64,000 bases of DNA. Origin: Flavobacterium aquatile LMG 4008 = ATCC 11947 (GTDB taxonomy: Bacteria; Bacteroidota; Bacteroidia; Flavobacteriales; Flavobacteriaceae). Below are positions 43,207 to 50,675 of the stretch, piece after piece (within the stretch, counting starts at the first letter, position 1; each line of letters starts with the position of its first letter). Location: NCBI RefSeq assembly GCF_000757385.1, contig NZ_JRHH01000001.1, forward strand, positions 578,040 to 642,039. Reading direction: 5' to 3'. A program made the position numbers and the translations under genes. Below the pieces are notes generated by a model, which made no database searches, was not told where the DNA came from, and saw only the letters and a list, made by a program, of their open reading frames with translations.

Positions 43207-44160
43207 ATGGAATATTTAGATTTTGAACTTCCTATTAAAGAATTGGAAGACCAATTAGACAAATGTCAAATAATTGGTCAAGAATCTGATGTTGATGTTA
43301 CCAATACGTGTAAACAAATTCAGAAAAAATTAGACGAAACTAAGAAGAATATATACAAAAATTTAACGGCTTGGCAACGTGTACAATTATCGCGTCATCC
43401 TAATAGGCCTTATACTTTAGAGCATATTACAACTATAACAAAAGGTACTTTTTTAGAACTTTTTGGTGATAGAAATTTTAAAGACGATAAAGCCATGATT
43501 GGTGGATTGGGTCGCATTGATGGTCAATCGTTCATGCTAATTGGTCAGCAAAAAGGAGTTAATACCAAAATGCGTCAGTTTAGAAATTTTGGTATGGCGA
43601 ATCCAGAAGGTTATAGAAAAGCATTACGCTTGATGAAAATGGCTGAAAAATTCAATATTCCAGTAGTAACTTTTATCGATACTCCAGGTGCATATCCAGG
43701 ATTGGAAGCCGAAGAAAGAGGACAAGGTGAAGCTATTGCAAGAAATATTTTTGAAATGTGTCGTCTTAAAGTGCCTATCATCTGTGTAATTGTTGGTGAA
43801 GGTGCTTCTGGTGGAGCATTAGGAATTGGTGTTGGAGATCGCGTTTTAATGATGGAAAACACATGGTATTCTGTAATTTCTCCGGAATCTTGTTCATCAA
43901 TTCTGTGGAAAAGTTGGGAATATAAAGAACAAGCAGCAGATGCATTAAAGCTAACTTCAGCCGATATGAAAAAACAAAAGTTAGTCGACGATATTATTCC
44001 AGAACCACTTGGTGGCGCTCATTATGATAAAGAAACAACTTTCAAAACTGTCGAGCAATATATTATGAAAGCTTATAACGAATTAAAAGATTTATCAACA
44101 ACTGACTTAGTTGCGCAGAGAATGGATAAATACAGCAATATGGGCGAGTATAAAGAGTAA
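43207..44160 (+). CDS. accA: Acetyl-CoA carboxylase carboxyltransferase subunit alpha
   Basis: 317 residues, full length. It transfers CO2 from biotin to acetyl-CoA to give malonyl-CoA, together with AccD. Key motifs are [77 protein letters not shown], and [31 protein letters not shown] (quoted by pattern). A terminator follows. Confidence 0.96.
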   Translation: MEYLDFELPIKELEDQLDKCQIIGQESDVDVTNTCKQIQKKLDETKKNIYKNLTAWQRVQLSRHPNRPYTLEHITTITKGTFLELFGDRNFKDDKAMIGGLGRIDGQSFMLIGQQKGVNTKMRQFRNFGMANPEGYRKALRLMKMAEKFNIPVVTFIDTPGAYPGLEAEERGQGEAIARNIFEMCRLKVPIICVIVGEGASGGALGIGVGDRVLMMENTWYSVISPESCSSILWKSWEYKEQAADALKLTSADMKKQKLVDDIIPEPLGGAHYDKETTFKTVEQYIMKAYNELKDLSTTDLVAQRMDKYSNMGEYKE

Positions 44161-44180
44161 AATCTTACAAATTTATCTAA

Positions 44181-44212
44181 AATCCGAAGCCCTTTAGTTT
44201 CGGATTTTTTTT
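44181..44212 (+). terminator. Terminator after accA
   Basis: AATCCGAA (44181-44188), 10-base loop, TTCGGATT (44199-44206), T-run to 44212. Confidence 0.85.
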
Positions 44213-44300
44213 TACTTGTTAACAAAAAAACTTTAGTTATAAACATACATATGTAATAACTAAACTCACTAAAAATTAAAGAAATAGTTACTTTCGCTTA

Positions 44301-45845
44301 ATGGAAAATCTCAGAAATATAAACCCAATAAAAGTAGATAAAACTACAATCATAAATCTTGAAAAAGGAAAGCTTCCACCACAAGCATTAGACCTTGAGG
44401 AAGCAGTTCTTGGTGCCATGATGATTGATAAAAAAGGTGTTGATGAGGTTATTGATATACTTCAATCTGAAGCTTTTTATAAAGATGCACACAAACACAT
44501 TTTTGAGGCGATTTTTCAGTTATTCACAGATTCTCAACCTATTGACTTATTAACAGTTTCTTCGCAGTTAAAGAAGAATGCAAAGCTAGACTTGGCTGGA
44601 GGCGATTTTTATCTAATTCAGCTTACGCAAAAGATATCTTCATCGGCACATATTGAGTTTCACTCGCGTATAATTTTGCAGAAATTCATCCAAAGAAGTT
44701 TGATAAGAATATCATCAGAAATCATTGAAGAATCGTATGATGAAACTACTGACGTATTTGACTTATTGGACAAAGCCGAATCTAAATTGTATGAAGTTAC
44801 GCAAGGAAACATCAAACGAAGTTCAGAAACGGCTCAAAGTTTAGTTATTCAAGCCAAAAAACGAATTGAAGAAATTGCTAACAAAGAGGGATTATCTGGA
44901 ATTGCTACTGGATTTGAAAAATTAGATAAGCTTACTTCGGGTTGGCAACCATCCGATTTAATTATTATTGCTGCAAGGCCAGGTATGGGTAAAACGGCTT
45001 TCGTACTTTCTATGGCAAGAAATATAGCGATTGATTTTGGTCATCCTGTTGCATTGTTTTCTCTAGAGATGTCTTCTGTTCAGTTAATTACACGTTTAAT
45101 TTCTTCTGAAACTGGTTTGTCTTCAGAAAAATTAAGAACTGGTAAATTAGAAAAGCACGAATGGGAACAACTTTCTGTAAAGGTAAAAGATTTAGAAAAA
45201 GCTCCTTTATTTATTGATGATTCGCCATCACTTTCTATTTTCGATTTACGTGCCAAAGCAAGACGTTTAGCATCGCAACACGGAATAAAATTAATTATTG
45301 TCGATTACCTTCAGTTAATGACTGCTGGTGGAAATGGAAAAGGTGGTGGAAATCGTGAGCAAGAAATTTCTACAATTTCTAGAAACTTGAAAGCTTTAGC
45401 AAAAGAACTGGAAGTTCCTGTTATTGCACTTTCTCAATTATCGCGTGCGGTTGAAACTCGTGGTTCTAGTAAAAGACCTTTGCTTTCTGACCTTCGTGAA
45501 TCGGGTGCGATTGAGCAAGATGCCGATATTGTATCGTTTATCTATCGTCCAGAATATTATAAAATTGATGAATGGGACGACGATGAACAATCTCCAACCG
45601 CAGGTCAAGCCGAATTTATAATTGCGAAACACAGAAACGGTTCTTTAGAAAATATTCGATTAAAATTCATCGGAAATCTTGGTAAATTTGATAATCTTGA
45701 AGAATATGGTGGCGGTTTTGACGATTTACCATCTAAAATGAATCATGATGATAATCCGTTCATGACCAAGAATTTACCTACTGCACATGAGGCTTTTGGT
45801 AGTAGTTCGAACTCCAATGATGATGATAGTGATGTTCCTTTTTAA
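44301..45845 (+). CDS. dnaB: Replicative DNA helicase
   Basis: Ring helicase of the replication fork, 514 residues. The N-terminal domain (25-130, LPPQALDLEEAVLGAMM) and the RecA-like C-terminal domain are both present: Walker A ARPGMGKT (225-232), Walker B IIVDYLQLM, LSRAVETRGSSKRPLLSDLRESGAIEQDAD (arginine-finger region) and IIAKHRNGSLENIRLKF. A short acidic DDDDSDVPF tail ends the protein. No intein or insert is seen. It is monocistronic. Confidence 0.96.
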   Translation: MENLRNINPIKVDKTTIINLEKGKLPPQALDLEEAVLGAMMIDKKGVDEVIDILQSEAFYKDAHKHIFEAIFQLFTDSQPIDLLTVSSQLKKNAKLDLAGGDFYLIQLTQKISSSAHIEFHSRIILQKFIQRSLIRISSEIIEESYDETTDVFDLLDKAESKLYEVTQGNIKRSSETAQSLVIQAKKRIEEIANKEGLSGIATGFEKLDKLTSGWQPSDLIIIAARPGMGKTAFVLSMARNIAIDFGHPVALFSLEMSSVQLITRLISSETGLSSEKLRTGKLEKHEWEQLSVKVKDLEKAPLFIDDSPSLSIFDLRAKARRLASQHGIKLIIVDYLQLMTAGGNGKGGGNREQEISTISRNLKALAKELEVPVIALSQLSRAVETRGSSKRPLLSDLRESGAIEQDADIVSFIYRPEYYKIDEWDDDEQSPTAGQAEFIIAKHRNGSLENIRLKFIGNLGKFDNLEEYGGGFDDLPSKMNHDDNPFMTKNLPTAHEAFGSSSNSNDDDSDVPF

Positions 45846-45852
45846 AATATAA

Positions 45853-45884
45853 AATCTCAAGAAATTGGGATTTTTTTTTTCACA
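45853..45884 (+). terminator. Terminator after dnaB
   Basis: AATCTCAA (45853-45860), short loop, TTGGGATT (45865-45872) with one G-U pair, then ten T. Confidence 0.75.
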
Positions 45885-45890
45885 TAAAAA

Positions 45891-45906
45891 CACGTAGTTT
45901 TACGTG
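45891..45906 (+). promoter_or_regulatory. ACGTA-N4-TACGT palindrome upstream of the sensory operon
   Basis: CACGTAGTTTTACGTG, a perfect 6+6 inverted repeat with spacer GTTT, lies 58 bases before the first gene of the operon. The 15-base ACGTAGTTTTACGTG recurs exactly at 48804-48818. It is a candidate site for the operon's NarL-type regulator. Confidence 0.6.
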
Positions 45907-45963
45907 GTTGTATGTCTCAATAATAGTTTAAATTTACCTCAAATATTTTCAGGTTTAAACTAG

Positions 45964-46104
45964 ATGAGAGATTTTCAACTTAACGAGTCACAGATAATTG
46001 AAATAATAGAAGTTATTTTTACAGCTTGTTTATTCTTTGCATTTTTAATAATAATAATCTTTCATTATTACAGAAACAAATATTTAACCCTAACCAAAAA
46101 ATAA
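45964..46104 (+). CDS. Small single-span membrane protein (46 aa)
   Basis: ATG at 45964, TAA at 46102. The polar N-terminus MRDFQLNESQIIEIIEVI leads into a membrane helix (FTACLFFAFLIIIIF) and a positive end HYYRNKYLTLTKK. The stop is 4 bases before the next gene, which suits an operon leader gene. I do not recognise it. Its resemblance in layout to the 38-residue protein at 3613 (both begin MRD) may be chance. Confidence 0.55.
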   Translation: MRDFQLNESQIIEIIEVIFTACLFFAFLIIIIFHYYRNKYLTLTKK

Positions 46105-46108
46105 AACC

Positions 46109-46420
46109 ATGTCTCAAAACACAATTACTTTAGCACAAGCTCAACAATGGGCGCAAAATTGGAGAAACAATCCCAATCCTGATGTTATTGCTTTTTTAAT
46201 TCCAGAAATTGATCTTACTCAAGTTATCGAAGAACGTGATACTGTAAATGTTCGAACGTATTTAGGAATTGATGATGATAATAGATGTAAACTAATGATA
46301 GTAGGCGTTGACGCAAGTGGAAATGATTTGATAGACGATACAAAAGGTCAGTATATATATGATTTAACGACGGCTTGCCAACCTGATTGTGATGTTAATA
46401 GTCCATTATTTAACATTTAA
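46109..46420 (+). CDS. Conserved unknown protein (103 aa)
   Basis: 103 residues, no signal peptide, no membrane span. It starts MSQNTITLAQAQQWAQNW and has PNPDVIAFLIPEIDLTQVIEE, DDDNRCKLMIVGVDASGND, and a C-terminal TTACQPDCDVNSPLF with two cysteines. It looks like a small alpha/beta soluble protein, possibly one that binds a ligand or covers the sensor partner. The function is unknown. It lies 2 bases before the membrane protein gene, so it is probably co-translated. Confidence 0.7.
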   Translation: MSQNTITLAQAQQWAQNWRNNPNPDVIAFLIPEIDLTQVIEERDTVNVRTYLGIDDDNRCKLMIVGVDASGNDLIDDTKGQYIYDLTTACQPDCDVNSPLFNI

Positions 46421-46422
46421 AA

Positions 46423-47049
46423 ATGTATAAAATATTCAAGTACATACCAATTATTCTATTAATTATAAATTTTATTCTTTTTCTTTCGCAATTTAAAAAG
46501 GAAAATAGAACTTATAAAATTTACACGGTTTATTTAGGACTGATTGTTTTAATTGAAGTGTCATCAAGAGTATTAATTGCCAATGGATATCAAAATTTAA
46601 TGTTATCACATTTATACTTTACAGGACAATTTGTTATGTTAAGTTTATTTTATTTACAATTGCTAAAAGAAAATTATCAAAAGCAGATTATTAAGTTTAA
46701 TTTAATTATAATTCCTCTGTTATTACTAGTGAACTTTTCAATATTTCCATCTCAATTACACGAGTTTTCAATGGTTGAAATATTGTTAACTTCTGTAACA
46801 ATAATTAGTTATAGTACTTTTCATTTTTACAATATGCTGTCCAATAAAAAAGATTTTTATTTGATAAACTGCGGAATATTAATATATTTATTTGGAAGTA
46901 CAGTTACTTTCTTACCAAGAAATTTGCATGTTATTTATGGTAAAAGTTTTACAATAATATTAACTATATTAAACATTCTGTTATATATAGTATATCTAGT
47001 TTTTATTTTTTTAGAATGGCGACAAATTAAAACAAGAAGTAAAGGATGA
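46423..47049 (+). CDS. Unknown polytopic membrane protein (208 aa)
   Basis: Six to seven hydrophobic segments spread along 208 residues, with KFKKENRTYKIYT after the first and a basic end (EWRQIKTRSKG). No known motif is visible. Its stop overlaps the kinase start by 4 bases. Membrane proteins of this topology before a kinase lacking its own sensor domain commonly act as the sensory input (7TM-like), which would fit here because the kinase has only one membrane span. Confidence 0.7.
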   Translation: MYKIFKYIPIILLIINFILFLSQFKKENRTYKIYTVYLGLIVLIEVSSRVLIANGYQNLMLSHLYFTGQFVMLSLFYLQLLKENYQKQIIKFNLIIIPLLLLVNFSIFPSQLHEFSMVEILLTSVTIISYSTFHFYNMLSNKKDFYLINCGILIYLFGSTVTFLPRNLHVIYGKSFTIILTILNILLYIVYLVFIFLEWRQIKTRSKG

Positions 47050-47849
47050 AAAAAATTAACGATTCCATTGGTGGCAATAGCGTTGACATTTATGTTGTTT
47101 TAGGATATTTATTCATAGCTTTCTTGTTAATGGCTGGCGTTTTAATTTTGTTTTTTTATTTTTCAAGAAAGAAAATTATTCAAAAGGAAATCGAAAAAAA
47201 AATTCTAGAAATTAACCATCAAAAAGAACTTTTACGATCAGTTATTCTTACTCAAGAAGCCGAAAGAAAACGCATTGCTCAAGACTTGCACGATGATATT
47301 AGCTCTAAATTAAATGTAGTTTCATTAAATACACATCTTTTAAAAACGCCAAATTTATCGGATGATGAAATTCTAGAAATTACCGATAATATCACAGGAT
47401 TAACTCAAAAAGCTTTAGAAAGTTCTCGACGAATAGCACACGATTTATTACCACCAGTCTTAGAAAAATTCGGATTAAATGCTGGAATTGAAGAGTTAAT
47501 CGTAGAAGTTACAAGTAGTAAAACGGTTAAAGTGAATTATTTAAATGAGTTAAAATTTCAATTTGAAGATACCGAACGTCATTTACACATTTTTAGAGTA
47601 CTTCAAGAATTGTTAAATAACTCTATACGTCATGGTAAAGCAACCGAAGTTTCTATCAGATTTAGTAAAATTAATGATATTGAAACTTGCACTTATAGCG
47701 ACAACGGAAAAGGTTTTGACACATCCAATAATGAATCTCAAAAAGGATTAGGAATGAAAAATATTGAAAGTAGAATTAGTTTTTTAAACGGTACATTTTC
47801 AATTTTTTCCAAGGTTAATGAAGGTGTAAAAGTAATTTTCACATTTTAA
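47046..47849 (+). CDS. Sensor histidine kinase, NarX type (HisKA_3)
   Basis: 267 residues: one membrane span (about 14-38), a coiled linker, and the HisKA_3 dimerisation box EAERKRIAQDLHDDISSKLN with His82, then a HATPase domain with LLNNSIRHGKATEV, SDNGKGFD and KGLGMKNIESRI. There is no extracellular sensor domain, so sensing is likely through the membrane protein encoded just before it. It is followed 2 bases later by its regulator gene. Confidence 0.92.
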   Translation: MKKINDSIGGNSVDIYVVLGYLFIAFLLMAGVLILFFYFSRKKIIQKEIEKKILEINHQKELLRSVILTQEAERKRIAQDLHDDISSKLNVVSLNTHLLKTPNLSDDEILEITDNITGLTQKALESSRRIAHDLLPPVLEKFGLNAGIEELIVEVTSSKTVKVNYLNELKFQFEDTERHLHIFRVLQELLNNSIRHGKATEVSIRFSKINDIETCTYSDNGKGFDTSNNESQKGLGMKNIESRISFLNGTFSIFSKVNEGVKVIFTF

Positions 47850-47851
47850 AT

Positions 47852-48523
47852 ATGAGTAAAACAATAAAAATTATACTGGCTGACGACGAGGAATTATTTC
47901 GAAAAGGAATCTATTTTCTATTGCAACGTGAAAAAAATATCGAAATTGTATTCGAAGCTTCTAATGGCAATGAAGTAATTGAATACTTAAAAAAGACGGA
48001 TAATTATCCAGATATTATTTTGATGGATTTAAAAATGCCAGTCGTAAGCGGAATCGATGCCACAAAAATCATCCATAAAGAATTTCCAATTGTAAAAATT
48101 ATAGCATTAACTAGTTACAATACCAAAGCATTTATTGCTAATATGATTAACGTTGGTGCATCATCCTACCTAGTGAAAAGTGCAACACCAAAGGAAATGA
48201 TTGATACTATAAATAAAGTCGCACAAAAAGGATTTTATTATAACGATGCCGTTTTGCAAGTTATTCAAGATGATATCATTGCGACAGATAAAAGTATTGT
48301 GAATTTATTTGACCAAGAATATCTTACCGTTAGAGAAAAAGAGGTTTTGGAGTTGATTTGCATGCAATTTAGTACACATGAAATTGCCGAAAAATTAAGT
48401 ATAAGCTCAAGAACTGTAGAAGGCCATAGAAATAATTTACTATTAAAAACCGAATCCAAAAACATTGCAGGTTTAGTAGTATATGCAATTCAAAAGAAAG
48501 TCGTTGTTTTAGAAAATTTCTAG
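47852..48523 (+). CDS. NarL/LuxR-type response regulator
   Basis: 223 residues. The receiver domain has acidic residues Asp11-Asp12, phospho-acceptor Asp59 in ILMDLKMP, and Lys in LVKSATP. The C-terminal helix-turn-helix is LTVREKEVLELICMQFSTHEIAEKLSISSRTVEGHRNNLL (typical NarL/LuxR). It is the cognate of the preceding kinase. NarL-type proteins bind inverted repeats as dimers, which matches the ACGTA palindromes on both sides of the operon. Confidence 0.93.
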   Translation: MSKTIKIILADDEELFRKGIYFLLQREKNIEIVFEASNGNEVIEYLKKTDNYPDIILMDLKMPVVSGIDATKIIHKEFPIVKIIALTSYNTKAFIANMINVGASSYLVKSATPKEMIDTINKVAQKGFYYNDAVLQVIQDDIIATDKSIVNLFDQEYLTVREKEVLELICMQFSTHEIAEKLSISSRTVEGHRNNLLLKTESKNIAGLVVYAIQKKVVVLENF

Positions 48524-48541
48524 CTATTTTTTTTAAAACAC

Positions 48542-48590
48542 AAAAAGATGTAAGGAACTTTGATTTTGTTCTTTACATCTTTTTTTTTTA
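48542..48590. terminator. Bidirectional terminator after the response regulator
   Basis: AAAGATGTAAGGAAC (48544-48558) pairs with GTTCTTTACATCTTT (48568-48582) with one G-U pair, followed by a long T-run and preceded by A. It could also end the small minus-strand gene. Confidence 0.85.
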
Positions 48591-48612
48591 TAAATTTATT
48601 AGATTTTTGTTT

Positions 48613-48747
48613 CTAGCTAAAAATAAATTTTAATGATAATATCAAATACACTACTATCATGATTACAAATAGTGATAAACCAACTTTTTTTAATAAATTC
48701 ATACTTTTAAAAGAGTTATTCATTTCTGATGTTATATTAATATTCAT
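48613..48747 (-). CDS. Possible small membrane protein (44 aa)
   Basis: ATG at 48747 and TAG at 48613, 44 residues. It has a polar start (MNINITSEMNNSF), then KKVGLSLFVIMIVVYLILSLKFIFS, a membrane helix after a basic pair. It lies between a strong terminator and the second ACGTA palindrome, and so may be an unrecognised target of the same regulator. At this size and AT content it could be a chance frame. Confidence 0.4.
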   Translation of the reverse strand: MNINITSEMNNSFKSMNLLKKVGLSLFVIMIVVYLILSLKFIFS

Positions 48748-48803
48748 ACTTAATTCCCTTTATTTATATTTTCAAATTTAAGTAGTATTTTTTTCTCCCA
48801 TAT

Positions 48804-48818
48804 ACGTAGTTTTACGTG
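48804..48818. promoter_or_regulatory. Second ACGTAGTTTTACGTG palindrome
   Basis: An exact 15-base match to the site at 45892-45906, lying between the divergent small gene (48747) and the gene at 48914, about 40 bases before the latter's TATCTTTG box (48858-48865). Confidence 0.6.
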
Positions 48819-48913
48819 TTTTTTAATTTTTTTCAAATTTTATTTTTAACAAAAAATTATCTTTGATTCTAGTGATTTAAAATATATCTTCGGATTAAAT
48901 TTATTTGTTTAAA

Positions 48914-50179
48914 ATGAAAAGTTTAAAACTAGTTTGTCTATTGCTTTTATTGGTTTGTGTAACACCATTACGAGCCAATTTTATTCTTTTGCCAATGGAT
49001 GAAGTTTCTCAAAAAAATCATCTAAAAGCTTATGGAATAACCTATTGGTGTTTAGATAAGCAGTACAAAGCAAGTTGGTTACTAAATTATCGCGGTGGTT
49101 CATTTTTATTGCCAGATGCACCCGAAATTAGAAAAGAATGCCAAATTAGAAATGTAAGTTTCGAAATACTTTCTGATAGTGAGGCCAATCAAATTTTAGA
49201 TGAAATTTCCTCTCCATCACAAAATATGGAAACCGTTGTTCTTGAAAAAGCGCCTAAAGTTGCTGTTTATACACCTAAAGGAAAGCAACCTTGGGATGAC
49301 GCGGTTACAATGGTTTTAACTTATGCCGAAATTCCGTTTACACCAATATATGATGAAGAAGTTCTTAGTGATCAATTAATTTTATACGACTGGTTGCATT
49401 TACATCACGAAGATTTCTCAGGTCAATATGGTAAATTTTTTGGAGCTTATAGAAATGCTCCTTGGTATATTGAACAGAAAAAAGAAGCAGAAGCTTTAGC
49501 CAAAAAACTTGGTTATTCTAAAGTTTCTGAAGAAAAACTAGCCGTTGCTAAAAAGATCAGAGATTTTGTAATTGGCGGCGGATTTATGTTTGCCATGTGT
49601 TCTGCAACCGATAGTTTTGATATTGCATTATCTGCTGAAGGTGTTGATATTTGCGAGCCAATGTTTGATGGTGATGAAAGTGAAGCCAACTATCAATCGA
49701 AAATTGATTATTCGAATACATTTGCTTTTAAGGATTTTGTGTTGGAACGAAGACCAGAACGATACGAGTTTTCGGATATCGACATGACTGAAAAAAGAAG
49801 AATCCAATTTGAAAAAGATTATTTCACCTTGATGGAATTCTCAGCAAAATGGGATGTAATTCCGAGTATGTTATGTCAAAATCATACGCAATTAGTAAAA
49901 GGATTTATGGGGCAAACCACTTCATTTGAAAGAGAGTTAATAAAATCGAACGTACTTGTTTTAGGAGAAAATCAAATAAATGAAGAAGCGCGTTACATTC
50001 ATGGTCAAAAAGGAAAAGGATTTTTCACCTTCTATGGCGGCCATGATCCAGAAGATTACAGACATCAGGTAGGAGATGAACCAACTGTTTTAGACTTACA
50101 TCCAAATTCTCCAGGTTTCCGACTTATTTTAAATAATGTATTGTTTCCGGCAGCTAGAAAGAAGAAACAAAAAACATAA
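48914..50179 (+). CDS. Secreted protein of unknown function (annotated in flavobacteria as "asparagine synthetase B")
   Basis: An open frame begins at a TTG (48905); the ATG at 48914 gives a signal peptide (MKSLKLVCLLLLLVCVTPLRA) and 421 residues. No N-terminal Cys of a glutaminase and no asparagine synthetase motif is visible, so that name is misleading. The middle part (KVAVYTPKGKQPWDDAVTMVLTYAEIPFTPIYDEEVL) and GGGFMFAMCSATDSFDIALSAEG suggest a class I glutamine-amidotransferase-like (ThuA/GATase) fold. FYGGHDPEDYRHQVGDEPT near the end is a likely conserved pocket. It is an envelope protein of unknown role, possibly controlled by the ACGTA site. Confidence 0.7.
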   Translation: MKSLKLVCLLLLLVCVTPLRANFILLPMDEVSQKNHLKAYGITYWCLDKQYKASWLLNYRGGSFLLPDAPEIRKECQIRNVSFEILSDSEANQILDEISSPSQNMETVVLEKAPKVAVYTPKGKQPWDDAVTMVLTYAEIPFTPIYDEEVLSDQLILYDWLHLHHEDFSGQYGKFFGAYRNAPWYIEQKKEAEALAKKLGYSKVSEEKLAVAKKIRDFVIGGGFMFAMCSATDSFDIALSAEGVDICEPMFDGDESEANYQSKIDYSNTFAFKDFVLERRPERYEFSDIDMTEKRRIQFEKDYFTLMEFSAKWDVIPSMLCQNHTQLVKGFMGQTTSFERELIKSNVLVLGENQINEEARYIHGQKGKGFFTFYGGHDPEDYRHQVGDEPTVLDLHPNSPGFRLILNNVLFPAARKKKQKT

Positions 50180-50266
50180 AATATATAAGATTATACTTTT
50201 TTTATGAAATCTTTTAAAATTATAAATTATTAAATTTACAGATTGAATTATAAATTACTAAACTAA

Positions 50267-50668
50267 ATGTTTAACAAAACTATTATCATATTATTTCTTA
50301 CACTTACTCAAGTTGCTTTTTCTCAAGCAGAAAAAGAAAGCACTTCAAATTCTAGAATTTACTTTAACAATGAGGTAACCACAGTACCACAATTTGTTGG
50401 AGGACAACTTGCGCTTGATTCTTTTTTAAAAGCAAATTTTGTACAACCTAAAAAATCAAAAGTAAAAGGCGAAGTTTTAGTTGCTTTTGTAGTAGAAATA
50501 GATGGAAGTTTAACGGAAGTAGGAGTTCTTAGTGATGCAGGTTCTGGTACTGCAGATGAAGCTATAAGAGTGATGTCAATTTCTCCTAGTTGGATTCCTG
50601 GAACGTTAAATGGTAGGAACGTGAGAGTTCAGCACCTACTTAAAATTCCAGTAAATCAACAACTTTAA
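50267..50668 (+). CDS. Small exported protein with TonB C-terminal domain
   Basis: 133 residues: a signal peptide (ends QVAFSQ), a short linker, and one TonB_C domain (about 45-133, VPQFVGGQLALDSFLKANF, VAFVVEIDGSLTEVGVLSDAG, SWIPGTLNGRNVRVQHLLKIPV). There is no membrane anchor apart from the signal peptide and no proline-rich span, so it is not a classical TonB energiser; such free TonB_C proteins are common in Bacteroidota and probably bind other envelope partners. It converges with the peptidase gene, 7 bases apart. Confidence 0.85.
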   Translation: MFNKTIIILFLTLTQVAFSQAEKESTSNSRIYFNNEVTTVPQFVGGQLALDSFLKANFVQPKKSKVKGEVLVAFVVEIDGSLTEVGVLSDAGSGTADEAIRVMSISPSWIPGTLNGRNVRVQHLLKIPVNQQL

Positions 50669-50675
50669 TAGACTT

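Noticed and set aside
48914..50179. Asparagine synthetase function
   Set aside because: No N-terminal catalytic Cys and no synthetase P-loop; a signal peptide makes a cytosolic synthetase implausible.
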